A stretch of DNA of 64,000 bases from RDYJ01 sp034931405 (lineage in GTDB: Bacteria; Cyanobacteriota; Cyanobacteriia; Cyanobacteriales; Nostocaceae): positions 284,688 to 348,687 of the forward strand of contig NZ_JAYGHA010000001.1 of the NCBI RefSeq assembly GCF_034931405.1. Reading direction: 5' to 3'. The notes beneath the pieces are model-generated. The model searched no databases. It worked only from the letters and a program-made list of their open reading frames with translations, and was not told the DNA's origin. This document shows, piece by piece, positions 8,498 to 18,065 of this stretch. The position numbers and the translations under genes are program-made. How positions within the stretch are numbered: the stretch's first letter is position 1; each line of letters opens with the position of its first letter.

Positions 8498-9889
8498 TTA
8501 GCGTCCAACACCTACATATTGGAATCCAGCCCTGACCATTGTTTCCGGGTCTAAGAAGTTACGACCATCAATCATGACGGCGTGGTTCATCAATTTTGCC
8601 ATTGTTGCATAGTTCAACGTGCTGAACTGTTGCCATTCTGTTACAAGTACCAAAGCATCACAACCATCAGCTAATCTTTCAGCATCAGTTTCTACCAATA
8701 CTCCCGACAGTCCATGACGCATACCCGTTTGGGAAATAATCGGGTCATAAGCTTTAACTTTAGCTCCCAATCGGTTGAGTTGTTCAATCAGGTTGAGTGC
8801 GGGAGCATCGCGCAAATCATCTGTATCTGGTTTGAAAGTTAAACCCAGCAATCCCACGGTTTTACCTTTCAAGATTTTCAACGCCTGTTGCAATTTTTCC
8901 AAAGCAATTAAACGTTGACGTTCATTTACACTAACTGCGGCTTTCATAAGTTGCGCTTCATAGCCATAATCATCAGCAGTGTGAATCAGCGCCGATACAT
9001 CTTTAGGGAAGCAGGAACCACCCCAACCAATCCCAGCTTGTAAGAATTTGTTACCAATTCGAGAATCTAAACCAATACCTTTTGCTACTTGAGTGACATC
9101 AGCACCAACGCGATCGCAAATATTCGCAACTTCATTAATAAAACTAATCTTAGTTGCCAAAAAGGCATTGGCGGCATATTTGATCATTTCTGCTGAACTC
9201 AGGTCTGTTACCAGCACTGGTACAGGAGGTAAAGATTTATCAGCCGCAAACTTGCGCTCCACAATTGGGGTATAAAGTTCTTTCATCATTCCAATAGCTT
9301 GTTGACTATTGCCCCCCAAAACAATCCGATCAGGATTAAATGTATCGTACATAGCCGAACCTTCCCGCAGAAACTCTGGATTGCTAACGACATCAAACTG
9401 AGCGACGCTATCAGTCAGTTTTTCTTCAACGGACGCACCACCACCGGATATCAATGTTTTTTGGCGTTCAGCAATGCCATCTAACACAATCATTCGCACC
9501 CAGTCCCCAGAACCGATGGGTACAGTAGATTTATTGACAATTACTTTATAACCACCATTGAGATTAGCTCCAATACCACGAGCTACAGCTTCTACATAAC
9601 GAGTATCGCTCTCACCATTAGGTAAAGGAGGCGTTCCCACAGCAATAAACAAAATTTCTCCGTGAGCAACACCCGCAGCCAGATCAGAGGAAAATTCAAT
9701 ATTTCCACTATTAATGGCAGATTGCATAATTTCCGAGAGTCCTGGCTCGAAAATCGGCGACTGCCCAGATTTCATTAATTTTACTTTCTCTTCGTTATTA
9801 TCTATACAAATAACATTGTGTCCAATATGAGCCAAACAAGCACCTGTCACTAAACCAACATACCCAGTACCAATTACACAAACACGCAT
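8498..9889 (-). CDS. ugd: UDP-glucose 6-dehydrogenase
   Basis: Oxidises UDP-glucose to UDP-glucuronate with two NAD+. The N-terminal Rossmann fold has GTGYVGLVTGACLA, the middle has NKSTVPIGSG and NPEFLREG, and the catalytic cysteine is C293 in GWGGSCFPKD. At 463 aa it has full length. It lies upstream of a UDP-glucuronate decarboxylase-like gene in coordinate terms and on the same strand (85 bases apart), so the two would act in sequence from UDP-glucose to UDP-xylose. This supplies precursors for the adjacent polysaccharide genes. Confidence 0.94.
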   Translation of the reverse strand: MRVCVIGTGYVGLVTGACLAHIGHNVICIDNNEEKVKLMKSGQSPIFEPGLSEIMQSAINSGNIEFSSDLAAGVAHGEILFIAVGTPPLPNGESDTRYVEAVARGIGANLNGGYKVIVNKSTVPIGSGDWVRMIVLDGIAERQKTLISGGGASVEEKLTDSVAQFDVVSNPEFLREGSAMYDTFNPDRIVLGGNSQQAIGMMKELYTPIVERKFAADKSLPPVPVLVTDLSSAEMIKYAANAFLATKISFINEVANICDRVGADVTQVAKGIGLDSRIGNKFLQAGIGWGGSCFPKDVSALIHTADDYGYEAQLMKAAVSVNERQRLIALEKLQQALKILKGKTVGLLGLTFKPDTDDLRDAPALNLIEQLNRLGAKVKAYDPIISQTGMRHGLSGVLVETDAERLADGCDALVLVTEWQQFSTLNYATMAKLMNHAVMIDGRNFLDPETMVRAGFQYVGVGR

Positions 9890-9974
9890 TTTTTTAAACT
9901 CCTTACTTTTTTGTGATCAGTCTTTGGCCATTAGTCATTTGTGAATCAAAGACTAATGACAACTGACCTATTGA

Positions 9975-10910
9975 CTAATTATTAGTTTTGACACGTTGAC
10001 GAAAATCTTCTACTGTCAGTTTTAACCCCTCTTGCAGGGGAATGGTAGGTTCCCAATTTAACCAAGTTTTTGCCTTGCTGATATCGGGACGACGACGACG
10101 AGGATCATCTGAAGGTAAGGGTTCAAACTTAATTTCTGCATCTGGGTTAATTAAATTTTGCACAGCCTGCGCCAATTGTAAAATGGTGTACTCATCAGGA
10201 TTCCCCAGATTGATGGGACCAATGTATTCACCATTCATCAGTCTGATCAGACCTTCAACTAGATCAGAGACATAGCAGAAGCTGCGAGTTTGTGTACCTT
10301 CACCATAAACAGTTAAAGGAATACCCTGTAGTGCTTGCACAACAAGATTACTCACTACCCGACCATCGTTTTCTAACATCCTTGGTCCATAGGTGTTAAA
10401 TATTCTGGCTACCCGAATATCGACTTTATTTTCTCGGTAGTAGTCAAATGCCAAAGTTTCCGCAATTCTTTTACCTTCGTCGTAGCAAGAACGGATGCCG
10501 ATGGTATTGACACTACCTCGATACTCTTCTGTTTGAGGATGAACTTCTGGATCTCCGTAGACTTCGCTGGTGGAAGCTAATAAAAATCTAGCTTTAACCC
10601 GTTTAGCCAAACCCAACATATTCATCGTTCCTATTACGTTAGTTTTAACGGTTTTAATAGGATTATATTGGTAATGTACCGGAGATGCAGGACAAGCTAA
10701 ATGATAGATTTGATCCACTTCTAAGCGAATTGGCTCAGTGATATCATGACGGATCATCTCAAAATAAGGGTTATTTAACCATTTGAGGATATTACGTTTA
10801 TGCCCTGTATAGAAGTTGTCTAAGCATATAATTTCATTTTCTTCGGCCATCAATCGGTCGATCAGATGGGAACCAATAAACCCAGCACCGCCAGTCACCA
10901 AAATTCTCAT
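9975..10910 (-). CDS. UDP-glucuronate decarboxylase (UDP-xylose synthase), extended SDR
   Basis: Extended short-chain dehydrogenase/reductase that most likely converts UDP-glucuronate to UDP-xylose. It shows the NAD motif GGAGFIGSH (residues 7-15), the UXS-like HLACPASPVHYQ segment, the Ser/Tyr/Lys catalytic set (STSEVYGDP, Y143 and K147 in SCYDEGKR), and a late GTQTRSFCYVSDLV segment. The length of 311 aa is typical. It is transcribed before the UDP-glucose dehydrogenase gene that makes its substrate. A generic dTDP-glucose 4,6-dehydratase is less likely because of the CPASPVHYQ signature. Confidence 0.88.
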   Translation of the reverse strand: MRILVTGGAGFIGSHLIDRLMAEENEIICLDNFYTGHKRNILKWLNNPYFEMIRHDITEPIRLEVDQIYHLACPASPVHYQYNPIKTVKTNVIGTMNMLGLAKRVKARFLLASTSEVYGDPEVHPQTEEYRGSVNTIGIRSCYDEGKRIAETLAFDYYRENKVDIRVARIFNTYGPRMLENDGRVVSNLVVQALQGIPLTVYGEGTQTRSFCYVSDLVEGLIRLMNGEYIGPINLGNPDEYTILQLAQAVQNLINPDAEIKFEPLPSDDPRRRRPDISKAKTWLNWEPTIPLQEGLKLTVEDFRQRVKTNN

Positions 10911-11185
10911 AATTTCCCACTTACCTTACAGATATTTCCAGAGGTATTATCCTTATTTTTAGATTATCCAGCTTCGGTACAAAAAAATATATAATTAACC
11001 AAGCTCAGTCTCATGATATTAAGTAATTTTCCTATAGATTCTGTGCAGAACTAATGATTATTTTCTAATAATTGTGTAATTTTTAGTTATGGTTCATAAA
11101 ATCTTCAATATATAAATTTTTGGAAAATTAAACGTATTATATTTTGTGATTATAAATACATAAGTATTACTTAAGAACACCGTTG

Positions 11186-13333
11186 TTACATAGCTGTTTT
11201 TTTAGCAGAAAAACTATTTGACAAGACGAGTTTGTGATGATGTTGTGGTTCTCCTAGAATGATAATTGAGCAAGTAAGTTGCCTAGCTAATTCAGTTGTG
11301 ACATCACTAATGGCTAATCCACCAGGGCTAGTACGATTACGGATAAAAGGCAATACCACTAAATCATACAGTCTTGCAGCTTGTAAAACAGCTTGAGCAA
11401 CATTTTCATGAGTAATAATTTGAATGTCTGGTGGATTTGACACAGCCAATTTAGATACTAATTGGGAGAGATGCGATCGCCTAGCAGCGATTTGACTAGG
11501 ACTGGTGCGGCGATCGCAAACATTTAACACAGTAATTTGGCTTTGATTGGCATCTGCCAAGGTTTGAGCAAATTGTAAAGGAGTGAGTGTTGGCGTGATT
11601 AAGTTTTCTATCGGCACGAGGATGCGCTGAATTCTTTTAGGTGATTCTACCAGACGTGCTACAGCTACTGGACAATGGGCAGCCCAAAGCACATTATCAA
11701 TCACATTACCTAATAAACGCGCCCTCAAACCAGTACGTTTACCCCAACCCATGATAATCAAATTTGCCTTTTGTTCACGAGCCGACCTACAGATTGCTGG
11801 AGCAAAAGCATCATCAATTCTAAGTAACGGTTCTGCTCGTGCGCCTAATATCCTACTTTGTTCTGTGGCTTTTCCTAATAACTTTTCACTTCGCTGCCAA
11901 GCAATATCTAATTGGGGTGCATCCATTTGAGACGTAGCATGAGCGATCGCTAATGGTAAAATTTTTCCCTGGGATTGACAAGCTAATAAGGCCGCCATTT
12001 CAATCAAATATTTTTGAGTTTGCGGATTTTGGACAGGTACAATTATAGTAAAATTACTGTGTATCGATTGTGCTTTTTGTTTTAATAAAGTTGTGATAGG
12101 TGCTTCTCCCACTGAGGAACAAGTCAAACCCACCGCATCCCCAGCCATGATATTTGTCAGCCACGTTCCAAAAGTCGCTGTAATTAACATTAAAACAATC
12201 ACACTGTTTAAGACTTCCGCTGGTAGCAAACCCGACCTATATCCCTCCAAAGCCACCCCTAATGTCGTACCTACCAAGGGAATAGATAGAGACCAAATCG
12301 TTAATGTTTCCTGCCAACTATAGCGGTAAACTAGCTTCGCCAACACAGCTGCTATAAATTTGCTGGACATCAAACCGACGAAAATCAATAATAATAACTT
12401 GATTGTGCTGTATCCATTAAAAAAAGCGGGTAAATCAATCCTTAAACCCAGATCAATAAAGAAAATGGGAATGAATAGCACACTACCAATAAACACTAAT
12501 TTTTCTTTAACCGGTCCTTCACCTATTGCTTCATTGACCGCCAAACCTGCTAGGAAAAAACTAACAATTTTTTCTAAGCCCATCAATTGAGCCATCAGCA
12601 CGGACAGAAATACAGACATTAACACACATAAAAACTTATTGCCCTCGTCGTCCCCGGAACGGCGGAAAAATTCTTTGCTGACCCAATCAAAACCGAATAA
12701 AACGATCACGAAGTAGATGATTGCCCACCCCAATATAGTAATTAGTTGAGCAAAGCTGAATGTTCCAGCATGAAAGCTGGCTATAGAAACAGCTAATATT
12801 AACAATGTGCCGATATCTGTAAAAATTGTCGATCCCATTGTCATGGTGACAGCCTGATTATTTACTACTCCCAAACGACTGATAATCGGATATGCCAAAA
12901 GGGAGTGAGAGGCCAATAAGCAGCCTACTAATATTGAACTATGCCAGTCAAAACCTAAAAATTTTCCTCCCCATGTTCCTAGCATCAGGGGTACACTGAA
13001 AGTCAAGCTACCAAATACCAAGGAACGACTTTGCTGTTGACGGAAAAGCTGGATATTAAATTCCAATCCGGTTATAAACATCAAGTAAAATAACCCAATG
13101 TTTGATAGCAAAGTCATCATTGGCGATTCATGCTCGAATAATCGCCAACCTGATGGACCAAATACCAATCCAGAGCAAACAAGACCCACTAATGCGGGCA
13201 ACCTTAGCCGTTCAAAGAGGATAGGTACAACAAGGATGACTAACAGTAAAATAGCAAAGGTAATCAGTGGTTCCTGTCCGAGAACTTGGGCGGTTGGGTA
13301 TAAAGTTAGAACTTGTGACACAAGTAGCATCAT
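11186..13333 (-). CDS. CPA2-type cation/proton antiporter with two UspA-like domains
   Basis: A 715-aa fusion. Residues about 20-410 form a Na+/H+ exchanger domain with some twelve hydrophobic helices (LVGLVCSGLVFGPSGW, GLFYLMFITGLEFN, FFLAGLAVNEA). The remainder contains two universal-stress-like domains: one with ANLIIMGWGKRTGLRARLLG near 530-550, the other from RILVPIENL to SIIILGEPQ. Such fusions are common in cyanobacteria and are thought to couple ion exchange to nucleotide or stress sensing. It is monocistronic, with a 275-base AT-rich gap after it in which I see no gene. The transported ion cannot be determined. Confidence 0.88.
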   Translation of the reverse strand: MMLLVSQVLTLYPTAQVLGQEPLITFAILLLVILVVPILFERLRLPALVGLVCSGLVFGPSGWRLFEHESPMMTLLSNIGLFYLMFITGLEFNIQLFRQQQSRSLVFGSLTFSVPLMLGTWGGKFLGFDWHSSILVGCLLASHSLLAYPIISRLGVVNNQAVTMTMGSTIFTDIGTLLILAVSIASFHAGTFSFAQLITILGWAIIYFVIVLFGFDWVSKEFFRRSGDDEGNKFLCVLMSVFLSVLMAQLMGLEKIVSFFLAGLAVNEAIGEGPVKEKLVFIGSVLFIPIFFIDLGLRIDLPAFFNGYSTIKLLLLIFVGLMSSKFIAAVLAKLVYRYSWQETLTIWSLSIPLVGTTLGVALEGYRSGLLPAEVLNSVIVLMLITATFGTWLTNIMAGDAVGLTCSSVGEAPITTLLKQKAQSIHSNFTIIVPVQNPQTQKYLIEMAALLACQSQGKILPLAIAHATSQMDAPQLDIAWQRSEKLLGKATEQSRILGARAEPLLRIDDAFAPAICRSAREQKANLIIMGWGKRTGLRARLLGNVIDNVLWAAHCPVAVARLVESPKRIQRILVPIENLITPTLTPLQFAQTLADANQSQITVLNVCDRRTSPSQIAARRSHLSQLVSKLAVSNPPDIQIITHENVAQAVLQAARLYDLVVLPFIRNRTSPGGLAISDVTTELARQLTCSIIILGEPQHHHKLVLSNSFSAKKTAM

Positions 13334-13368
13334 GTAAAACAGTTATCAGTTATTCAGTTAACTGATAT

Positions 13369-14025
13369 CTAGGGGTGAATTTGACTCAAAATAAATCGTA
13401 GACGATCATAATCATCTTTTAGTAGTACACTGAGATGCCGACCAGCTTTGAGCAACCATTCTCTGTCAGCTTTGCGTAACTGGTAAACTTCACGAATGGC
13501 AGATGCGGCTAAAGATTCTACAGGCGCACCATTAATCAAAAGTAAAGTTCTTAAAAAATCTAATTTTTCGGTGAACTTGATAATTGCTTCCGGTTGACAC
13601 CGATAAACAGCTTGATGAATTTGGGGAGGACGTGGTGGCAGATACTGGTATATTCCTTGGTTATAACTAATATCTTGTGGCTGTTGCTCAAACCCGACAA
13701 TTGCCGCCCGAAATTCAGTTCTGAGCATAGCAAATATCTGGGGTTGTTCCTCGCGCAGAGTTTGCAGGGACAACCCCAAAGCCCTGGCCCGATGTACAGA
13801 ATCTATAGGCATAGTCGTGGCATGATACACCACAGCATAGATTTTATTACCAGACTCTTCATCTACAGCACACACCCAACTACCAAAAGGGGGCATAACT
13901 GGAAAACTTAAGTCTTCTGGTTCTAGACACTGTGCCAAAAATTCAGTAGTTGTAGTTTCGATTACCTCCCCTATATGGTGAGGGTGGCGATCGCCGATAG
14001 TAAACTGTGGTAAAGGTAGACGCAT
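13369..14025 (-). CDS. HAS-barrel domain-like conserved cyanobacterial protein
   Basis: A 218-aa soluble protein. Residues 1-100 resemble the HAS barrel seen in HerA/ATP-synthase-type proteins (IGEVIETTTTEFLAQCLEP, FGSWVCAVDEESGNKIYAVV). The C terminus is helical with many charged residues and ends in LLKDDYDRLRFILSQIHP. There is no catalytic motif. It lies 35 bases upstream, in coordinate terms, of the antiporter start, on the same strand, so co-transcription is possible. Function unknown. Confidence 0.7.
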   Translation of the reverse strand: MRLPLPQFTIGDRHPHHIGEVIETTTTEFLAQCLEPEDLSFPVMPPFGSWVCAVDEESGNKIYAVVYHATTMPIDSVHRARALGLSLQTLREEQPQIFAMLRTEFRAAIVGFEQQPQDISYNQGIYQYLPPRPPQIHQAVYRCQPEAIIKFTEKLDFLRTLLLINGAPVESLAASAIREVYQLRKADREWLLKAGRHLSVLLKDDYDRLRFILSQIHP

Positions 14026-14026
14026 A

Positions 14027-14068
14027 TTAGTCCTTAGTCCTTAGTCCTTAGTCCTTAGTCCTTAGTCT
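14027..14068. repeat. STRR array, heptamer TTAGTCC
   Basis: Five perfect copies of TTAGTCC (14027-14061) followed by TTAGTCT (14062-14068), lying directly upstream of the HAS-barrel gene start. This is a short tandemly repeated repetitive sequence of the kind known from filamentous cyanobacteria. Confidence 0.9.
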
Positions 14069-14109
14069 TTTACTAATGACTGATAACCACTGAACTAATG
14101 ACTAAACAA

Positions 14110-14304
14110 TTATTTTCCTTTTTTCTTGCCTGTTGTTTCTACGAGTTCTAATTCTGGTAAGCGGAAGGTAATTATTTTATCCCAGTTACCACCTTCAAAT
14201 AGTACAGCCACCTTACCATCACTCACCCGCTGTACAAGTCCTTCATAGCGATAATATGTGTCTGCGGGATTTTTGATGCGAACAGTTGCTCCAGGCAGAA
14301 TCAT
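14110..14304 (-). CDS. ndhS: NAD(P)H-quinone oxidoreductase subunit S
   Basis: A 64-aa SH3-like subunit (DUF3252) of the cyanobacterial NDH-1 complex. It is a peripheral cytoplasmic subunit thought to help bind ferredoxin for cyclic electron flow. The sequence MILPGATVRIKNPADTYYRY and the GLVQRVSDGKVAVLFEGGNW core match the family over its whole length, with a short Lys-rich tail (KKKGK). It is flanked by STRR arrays on both sides, which probably isolates it as its own transcription unit. Confidence 0.88.
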   Translation of the reverse strand: MILPGATVRIKNPADTYYRYEGLVQRVSDGKVAVLFEGGNWDKIITFRLPELELVETTGKKKGK

Positions 14305-14366
14305 GTTTTTACCCTCGATTTCTTCTCGGTTATTAATTTAATATTAGTTGATTGTCAGCAGCAAAA

Positions 14367-14394
14367 GGCAAGAGGCAAGAGGCAAGAGGCAAAA
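14367..14394. repeat. Short STRR, heptamer GGCAAGA
   Basis: Three GGCAAGA copies (14367-14387) and one GGCAAAA, between ndhS and the long CCCTATT array. Confidence 0.8.
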
Positions 14395-14416
14395 GTGAAT
14401 TAATTTTAGGCAATTC

Positions 14417-14580
14417 CCCTATTCCCTATTCCCTATTCCCTGTTCCCTATTCCCTATTCCCTGTTCCCTATTCCCTATTCCCTATTCCCTATTCCCTGTT
14501 CCCTATTCCCTATTCCCTATTCCCTATTCCCTGTTCCCTATTCCCTATTCCCTGTTCCCTGTTCCCTATTCCCTGTTCCC
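14417..14580. repeat. Long STRR array, heptamer CCCTATT/CCCTGTT
   Basis: About 23 contiguous seven-base units, alternating CCCTATT with CCCTGTT variants. The array ends one base before the rodA stop codon at 14582-14584 (rodA is on the minus strand), so it occupies the whole immediate 3' flank of that gene. Read as protein it gives meaningless Phe-Pro-Tyr-Ser-Leu repeats. Confidence 0.95.
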
Positions 14581-14581
14581 T

Positions 14582-15895
14582 TTAATAATATTTTTGACGT
14601 TGGCGGAAATTAGCTACAGATTCTACTATTCCTAGCGCAATAAAGTTAGTCAACATAGCAGAACGACCATAACTCATCCAAGGTAAGGGAATTCCCGCCA
14701 CAGGTGCTAAACCAACCGTCATACCTACATTAACAATTAGTTGAAAGATAATCATGGATAAAACACCAATAGCCAACAGAGAGCCGAAATTATCTTTGGC
14801 GGTTTGAGCTATGTGCAGTATACGGAAACAGATCAAGCAATAAACAAACAGCACTATTAAACAACCAACAAAACCAAATTCTTCACCAACGGCGGAGAAA
14901 ATAAAATCTGTATGCTGCTCAGGGACAAAATTTAATTGAGTCATCGGACCCTTAAACAAACCCCAGCCCCAAATTTCCCCAGCCCCAATAGCAATACGAG
15001 ATTGTATGAGGTGATAACCAGCACCAAGGGGATCATGTTCAGGGTTGATAAATACACTGAGCCTGTCTTTTTGATATTCTTTTAATACATGATTCCAGGC
15101 AAAAATCCCTAATTCACCGCCCAACATATTGAGACTAAAAGAGGCGATCGCACTAATTTTAAATTTGCGCCATGGTAAAGTTTGCCACCCAAGAATACCC
15201 ATAGCACCTGCCCAGAATAAACCCAAGGGACTAAACGTTAGTTCTTTTAGCAACACTATTGGTGCTGACAAAGGCCAGGATATACTGAAGAGAACAGCAG
15301 AAATAACAGGGGAAATCATCAGAACCAACCAACCAGGGTTGGCGTTTGCCCAATACAGCATTCCCAAAACTATCGCCGCAAATACGAGTGAAGTAGCTAA
15401 ATCTGGCTGTAAAAATATCAATCCCCAAGGAACAGATGTAATTGCCAAAACACGGAAAACACTCTCCAATGTCGAAGCAGTACGCCTGTGTAACAAAGCT
15501 GCGAGGGTGATAATTACGCCTATTTTGGCAAATTCCGAAGGCTGGACATTGAAGCCCGCAATACTAATCCATCGCTGTGCGCCTTTGGCACTTGTACCAG
15601 CCACCATCACCACTATCAGGCTGAAGTTAGTCAGAGCGTAGGTTATCCAGTGCCACTGGAGCAGATTTTCGTAGCGGCAGCGAGCCAACAACAAAGCTAT
15701 GATAGAGCCAATGCCAGCTACAAGCCAGTGCCACCACCAATCAGTGACTGGCTGCTTGAGTTCTGTACTGAGGATCATAAGTCCGCCAAACATACTCACA
15801 GCAATAGATAGACACAATAATAGCAAATCTATTTGCTGCCAGGGCTTAACCCAATATTGCCAGCGGAGTTTAGGAAGCGAGCGTTTTAACAACAT
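14582..15895 (-). CDS. rodA: Rod-shape-determining protein RodA (SEDS glycosyltransferase)
   Basis: Membrane peptidoglycan polymerase of the SEDS family, working with a class B PBP in lateral wall growth. It has about ten membrane helices. Family motifs include GAQRWISIAGFNVQPSEFAK, the long periplasmic loop around NPEHDPLGAGYHLIQSRIAI, EQHTDFIFSAVGEEFGF, and GIPLPWMSYGRSAM. The frame is open to a TTG at 15976, but those extra 27 residues are encoded by repeat-derived intergenic sequence, so I place the start at ATG 15895 (MLLKRSLPKLRW), giving 437 aa. RodA is preferred over FtsW because of overall motif style; this call is moderately sure. Confidence 0.88.
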   Translation of the reverse strand: MLLKRSLPKLRWQYWVKPWQQIDLLLLCLSIAVSMFGGLMILSTELKQPVTDWWWHWLVAGIGSIIALLLARCRYENLLQWHWITYALTNFSLIVVMVAGTSAKGAQRWISIAGFNVQPSEFAKIGVIITLAALLHRRTASTLESVFRVLAITSVPWGLIFLQPDLATSLVFAAIVLGMLYWANANPGWLVLMISPVISAVLFSISWPLSAPIVLLKELTFSPLGLFWAGAMGILGWQTLPWRKFKISAIASFSLNMLGGELGIFAWNHVLKEYQKDRLSVFINPEHDPLGAGYHLIQSRIAIGAGEIWGWGLFKGPMTQLNFVPEQHTDFIFSAVGEEFGFVGCLIVLFVYCLICFRILHIAQTAKDNFGSLLAIGVLSMIIFQLIVNVGMTVGLAPVAGIPLPWMSYGRSAMLTNFIALGIVESVANFRQRQKYY

Positions 15896-15970
15896 TGTGC
15901 GAAGAGCGACTTGAGCTTTTAATAGGGACTGGAGACTGGCGACTAGGGACTGGGTAATATTGTTTCTCTT

Positions 15971-16004
15971 CACCAATTACCAATCACCAATTACCAATCA
16001 CCAA
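15971..16004. repeat. Short STRR, heptamer ACCAATT/ACCAATC
   Basis: About five seven-base units alternating ACCAATT and ACCAATC, between the rodA start and the mrp stop. Degenerate GGGACTG-like units lie just before it at 15924-15955. Confidence 0.75.
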
Positions 16005-16006
16005 GC

Positions 16007-17080
16007 TTATGTTAGAGCAGCAACTGATACTTTCCCGGCGATAGTCAGAGCGATCGCTGTCAGTGCTTTAGCAGAAGCTGAATCTGGTTCAGCGACTACT
16101 ATGGGTATACCACTATCTCCACCAATTCTGGTAGAAATTTCTAGAGGTACACAACCCAAAAGTGGTACTCCTAATTCTGCTGCTGTTTTTGAACCTCCAC
16201 CGGAACCAAAAATGTCATATTGTTTATCTGGTTGATCGGGAGGAATAAAATAACTCATATTTTCCACAATCCCCAATACAGGTACATTCATCTGTTGGAA
16301 CATCCGCAAACCCTTGCGAGAATCTAACAGTGCTACATTTTGGGGTGTAGTGACAATTACTGCTCCTGCCATGGGTACAGCTTGGGTTAAAGTTAATTGA
16401 GCATCTCCAGTACCTGGTGGCATATCCACAATCAAATAATCAATTTCTCCCCATTCCACCTGATAAAGAAACTGACGAATTACACCATTGAGCATGGGTC
16501 CACGCCAAATCACAGGCTGATCACGGTCAATCAAAAAGCCCATTGATACTAACTTGACTCCATGATTAAACGCCGGTTCGAGAATGTCGCCTGTTTCTGT
16601 GGAGCGAACAACAATTTCAGCATCAGCTAAACCCAGCATAGTCGGATCATTTGGTCCGTAAATATCTGCATCTAGCAAGCCGACCTTTGCCCCTGTTTGT
16701 GCTAAAGCAACTGCGACATTTACCGCTACTGTGCTTTTACCCACACCCCCTTTGCCACTAGAAACAGCAATAATATTTTTCACCCCAGCAATACCAGTCC
16801 GGTCAGGTAGGCTTTTTTGTTGAGGAGTTTCTGCTGTTACTTCCACGCTGATATCTGTCACACCTGGCAGTTTTTGAACAGCTTTTTTACAATCTTCGAC
16901 AATAAATTCCCGTAAGGGACAGGCGGGAGTAGTCAACACCAAAGTAAAGCTAACCTGACCACCGTCAATTTTCACATTGCGAATCATATTCAGTTCTACC
17001 AGACTTTTGCGAAGTTCTGGATCTTCCACTGGTCGCAACACATCTAGAACTGACTGGGAATTGAGGACATCATACGTCAT
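16007..17080 (-). CDS. apbC: Mrp/ApbC family P-loop iron-sulfur carrier ATPase
   Basis: Predicted Fe-S cluster carrier (357 aa). An N-terminal DUF59/MIP18-like domain (residues 1-85, DVLRPVEDPELRKSLVEL) is followed by the P-loop domain with SSGKGGVGKSTVAVNVA, LLDADIYGPNDP and DYLIVDMPPGTGDAQL. The CxxC pair that ligates the cluster in many Mrp proteins, expected after ENMSYF, is absent: that stretch reads FIPPDQPDKQYDIFG. This may be a cyanobacterial variant. ATG start. It stands between rodA and a SRPBCC gene, all on the minus strand. Confidence 0.9.
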   Translation of the reverse strand: MTYDVLNSQSVLDVLRPVEDPELRKSLVELNMIRNVKIDGGQVSFTLVLTTPACPLREFIVEDCKKAVQKLPGVTDISVEVTAETPQQKSLPDRTGIAGVKNIIAVSSGKGGVGKSTVAVNVAVALAQTGAKVGLLDADIYGPNDPTMLGLADAEIVVRSTETGDILEPAFNHGVKLVSMGFLIDRDQPVIWRGPMLNGVIRQFLYQVEWGEIDYLIVDMPPGTGDAQLTLTQAVPMAGAVIVTTPQNVALLDSRKGLRMFQQMNVPVLGIVENMSYFIPPDQPDKQYDIFGSGGGSKTAAELGVPLLGCVPLEISTRIGGDSGIPIVVAEPDSASAKALTAIALTIAGKVSVAALT

Positions 17081-17176
17081 GCTTTGTACCGTTACTGCCG
17101 TGATAAAATTTTAAAAATGTAATTTTTACCTATTTTACAGCTTTTAGATATTCCTAAATTCCTGATTCCCTACTTT

Positions 17177-17746
17177 CTAAAAATCAAAACAACTGTCATC
17201 TAAGGATTTTTTCTGACGTGACACCACTGGTAATGCTGCTTTTTCTACCGCTTCGACTAGAGAACGTGCTACCCGATCTGTATAAGGACGAGAGAATAAC
17301 CAAATTAGAGGTGATAACCAACCGCGTAGAGTTACAGAATATGACAAATAACTGCCACAAACTGTGGACTCTACTTGGTATGTTATCCGTTCCTCAATCC
17401 CAGGAATTGCCAATACACGGATACTCAGCATTTGTTTAGGATTGACCCGTTCTACAAAAATTTGAATGGGAATTGGCCAAAATCTGGTTACAGCTTGGAA
17501 AATTAATCCGGGTTGAGGTACTAATCCTAATGGTACGTTGGTACTTTTAAGTAGTGGATGCCAGGAAACATCTGTTAAATCCACTACTTTTTGCCACAGT
17601 TCATCCACCGAAGCCGAACTGATCTCTCGATAAGTCCGCACCAGAGAAGCGCAAAAACGACGACGTTTGCGGTGGATGAATTTGGATAACCACTTTTGCA
17701 CTGTCCTAATCCTCCTAGCTTCAATCGCTCTGGTTACTCTGGACAT
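17177..17746 (-). CDS. SRPBCC-like conserved cyanobacterial protein
   Basis: A 189-aa protein with a very basic N terminus (IEARRIRTVQKWLSKFIHRKRRR) and a body resembling a SRPBCC/START-type ligand-binding fold (ISSASVDELWQKVVDLTDVS, ITYQVESTVCGSYLSYSVTL). No catalytic motif is seen. The basic N terminus could bind membrane or nucleic acid. It ends 96 bases beyond the Mrp gene start and may be transcribed ahead of it. Function unknown. Confidence 0.68.
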   Translation of the reverse strand: MSRVTRAIEARRIRTVQKWLSKFIHRKRRRFCASLVRTYREISSASVDELWQKVVDLTDVSWHPLLKSTNVPLGLVPQPGLIFQAVTRFWPIPIQIFVERVNPKQMLSIRVLAIPGIEERITYQVESTVCGSYLSYSVTLRGWLSPLIWLFSRPYTDRVARSLVEAVEKAALPVVSRQKKSLDDSCFDF

Positions 17747-18065
17747 CTGAGAAAATTTGAGTCAAGCTATCTACTCACAACACATACCATACAAAAAATC
17801 GGCTGCTTTGTGGACTAATTCTTCAGGGTCTGGTGTTAATAACAGAATTTTCTCCACAATAATTGCAAAGAAACTTAATGAATCTACAAGCCTATACGCA
17901 TTTGAGGGACAATAAACTTTAGTCAAGATCATCAATTTGGTTTTGTCCACTCAGAAAAAGCAGTTTTGGCAAATTGTGTCAGGTTTTTGGCTTCAAGTGC
18001 CAACAAATTTTTAAAATGAAAATTTGTAGCTTTCACAGAAATTGTAATTTTAGGTTCGGGAATCT
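17747..18065. other. Divergent intergenic region upstream of hemF
   Basis: A 319-base AT-rich stretch between two divergently transcribed genes. It must hold the promoters of both, but I see no clear operator, hairpin or repeat in it. Confidence 0.5.

Noticed and set aside
14027..14580. CRISPR-like array
   Set aside because: Repeats are contiguous heptamers without spacers, so it is STRR and not CRISPR.
14352..14585. 77-codon ORF across the CCCTATT array
   Set aside because: It only translates heptamer repeats into Phe-Pro-Tyr-Ser-Leu units.
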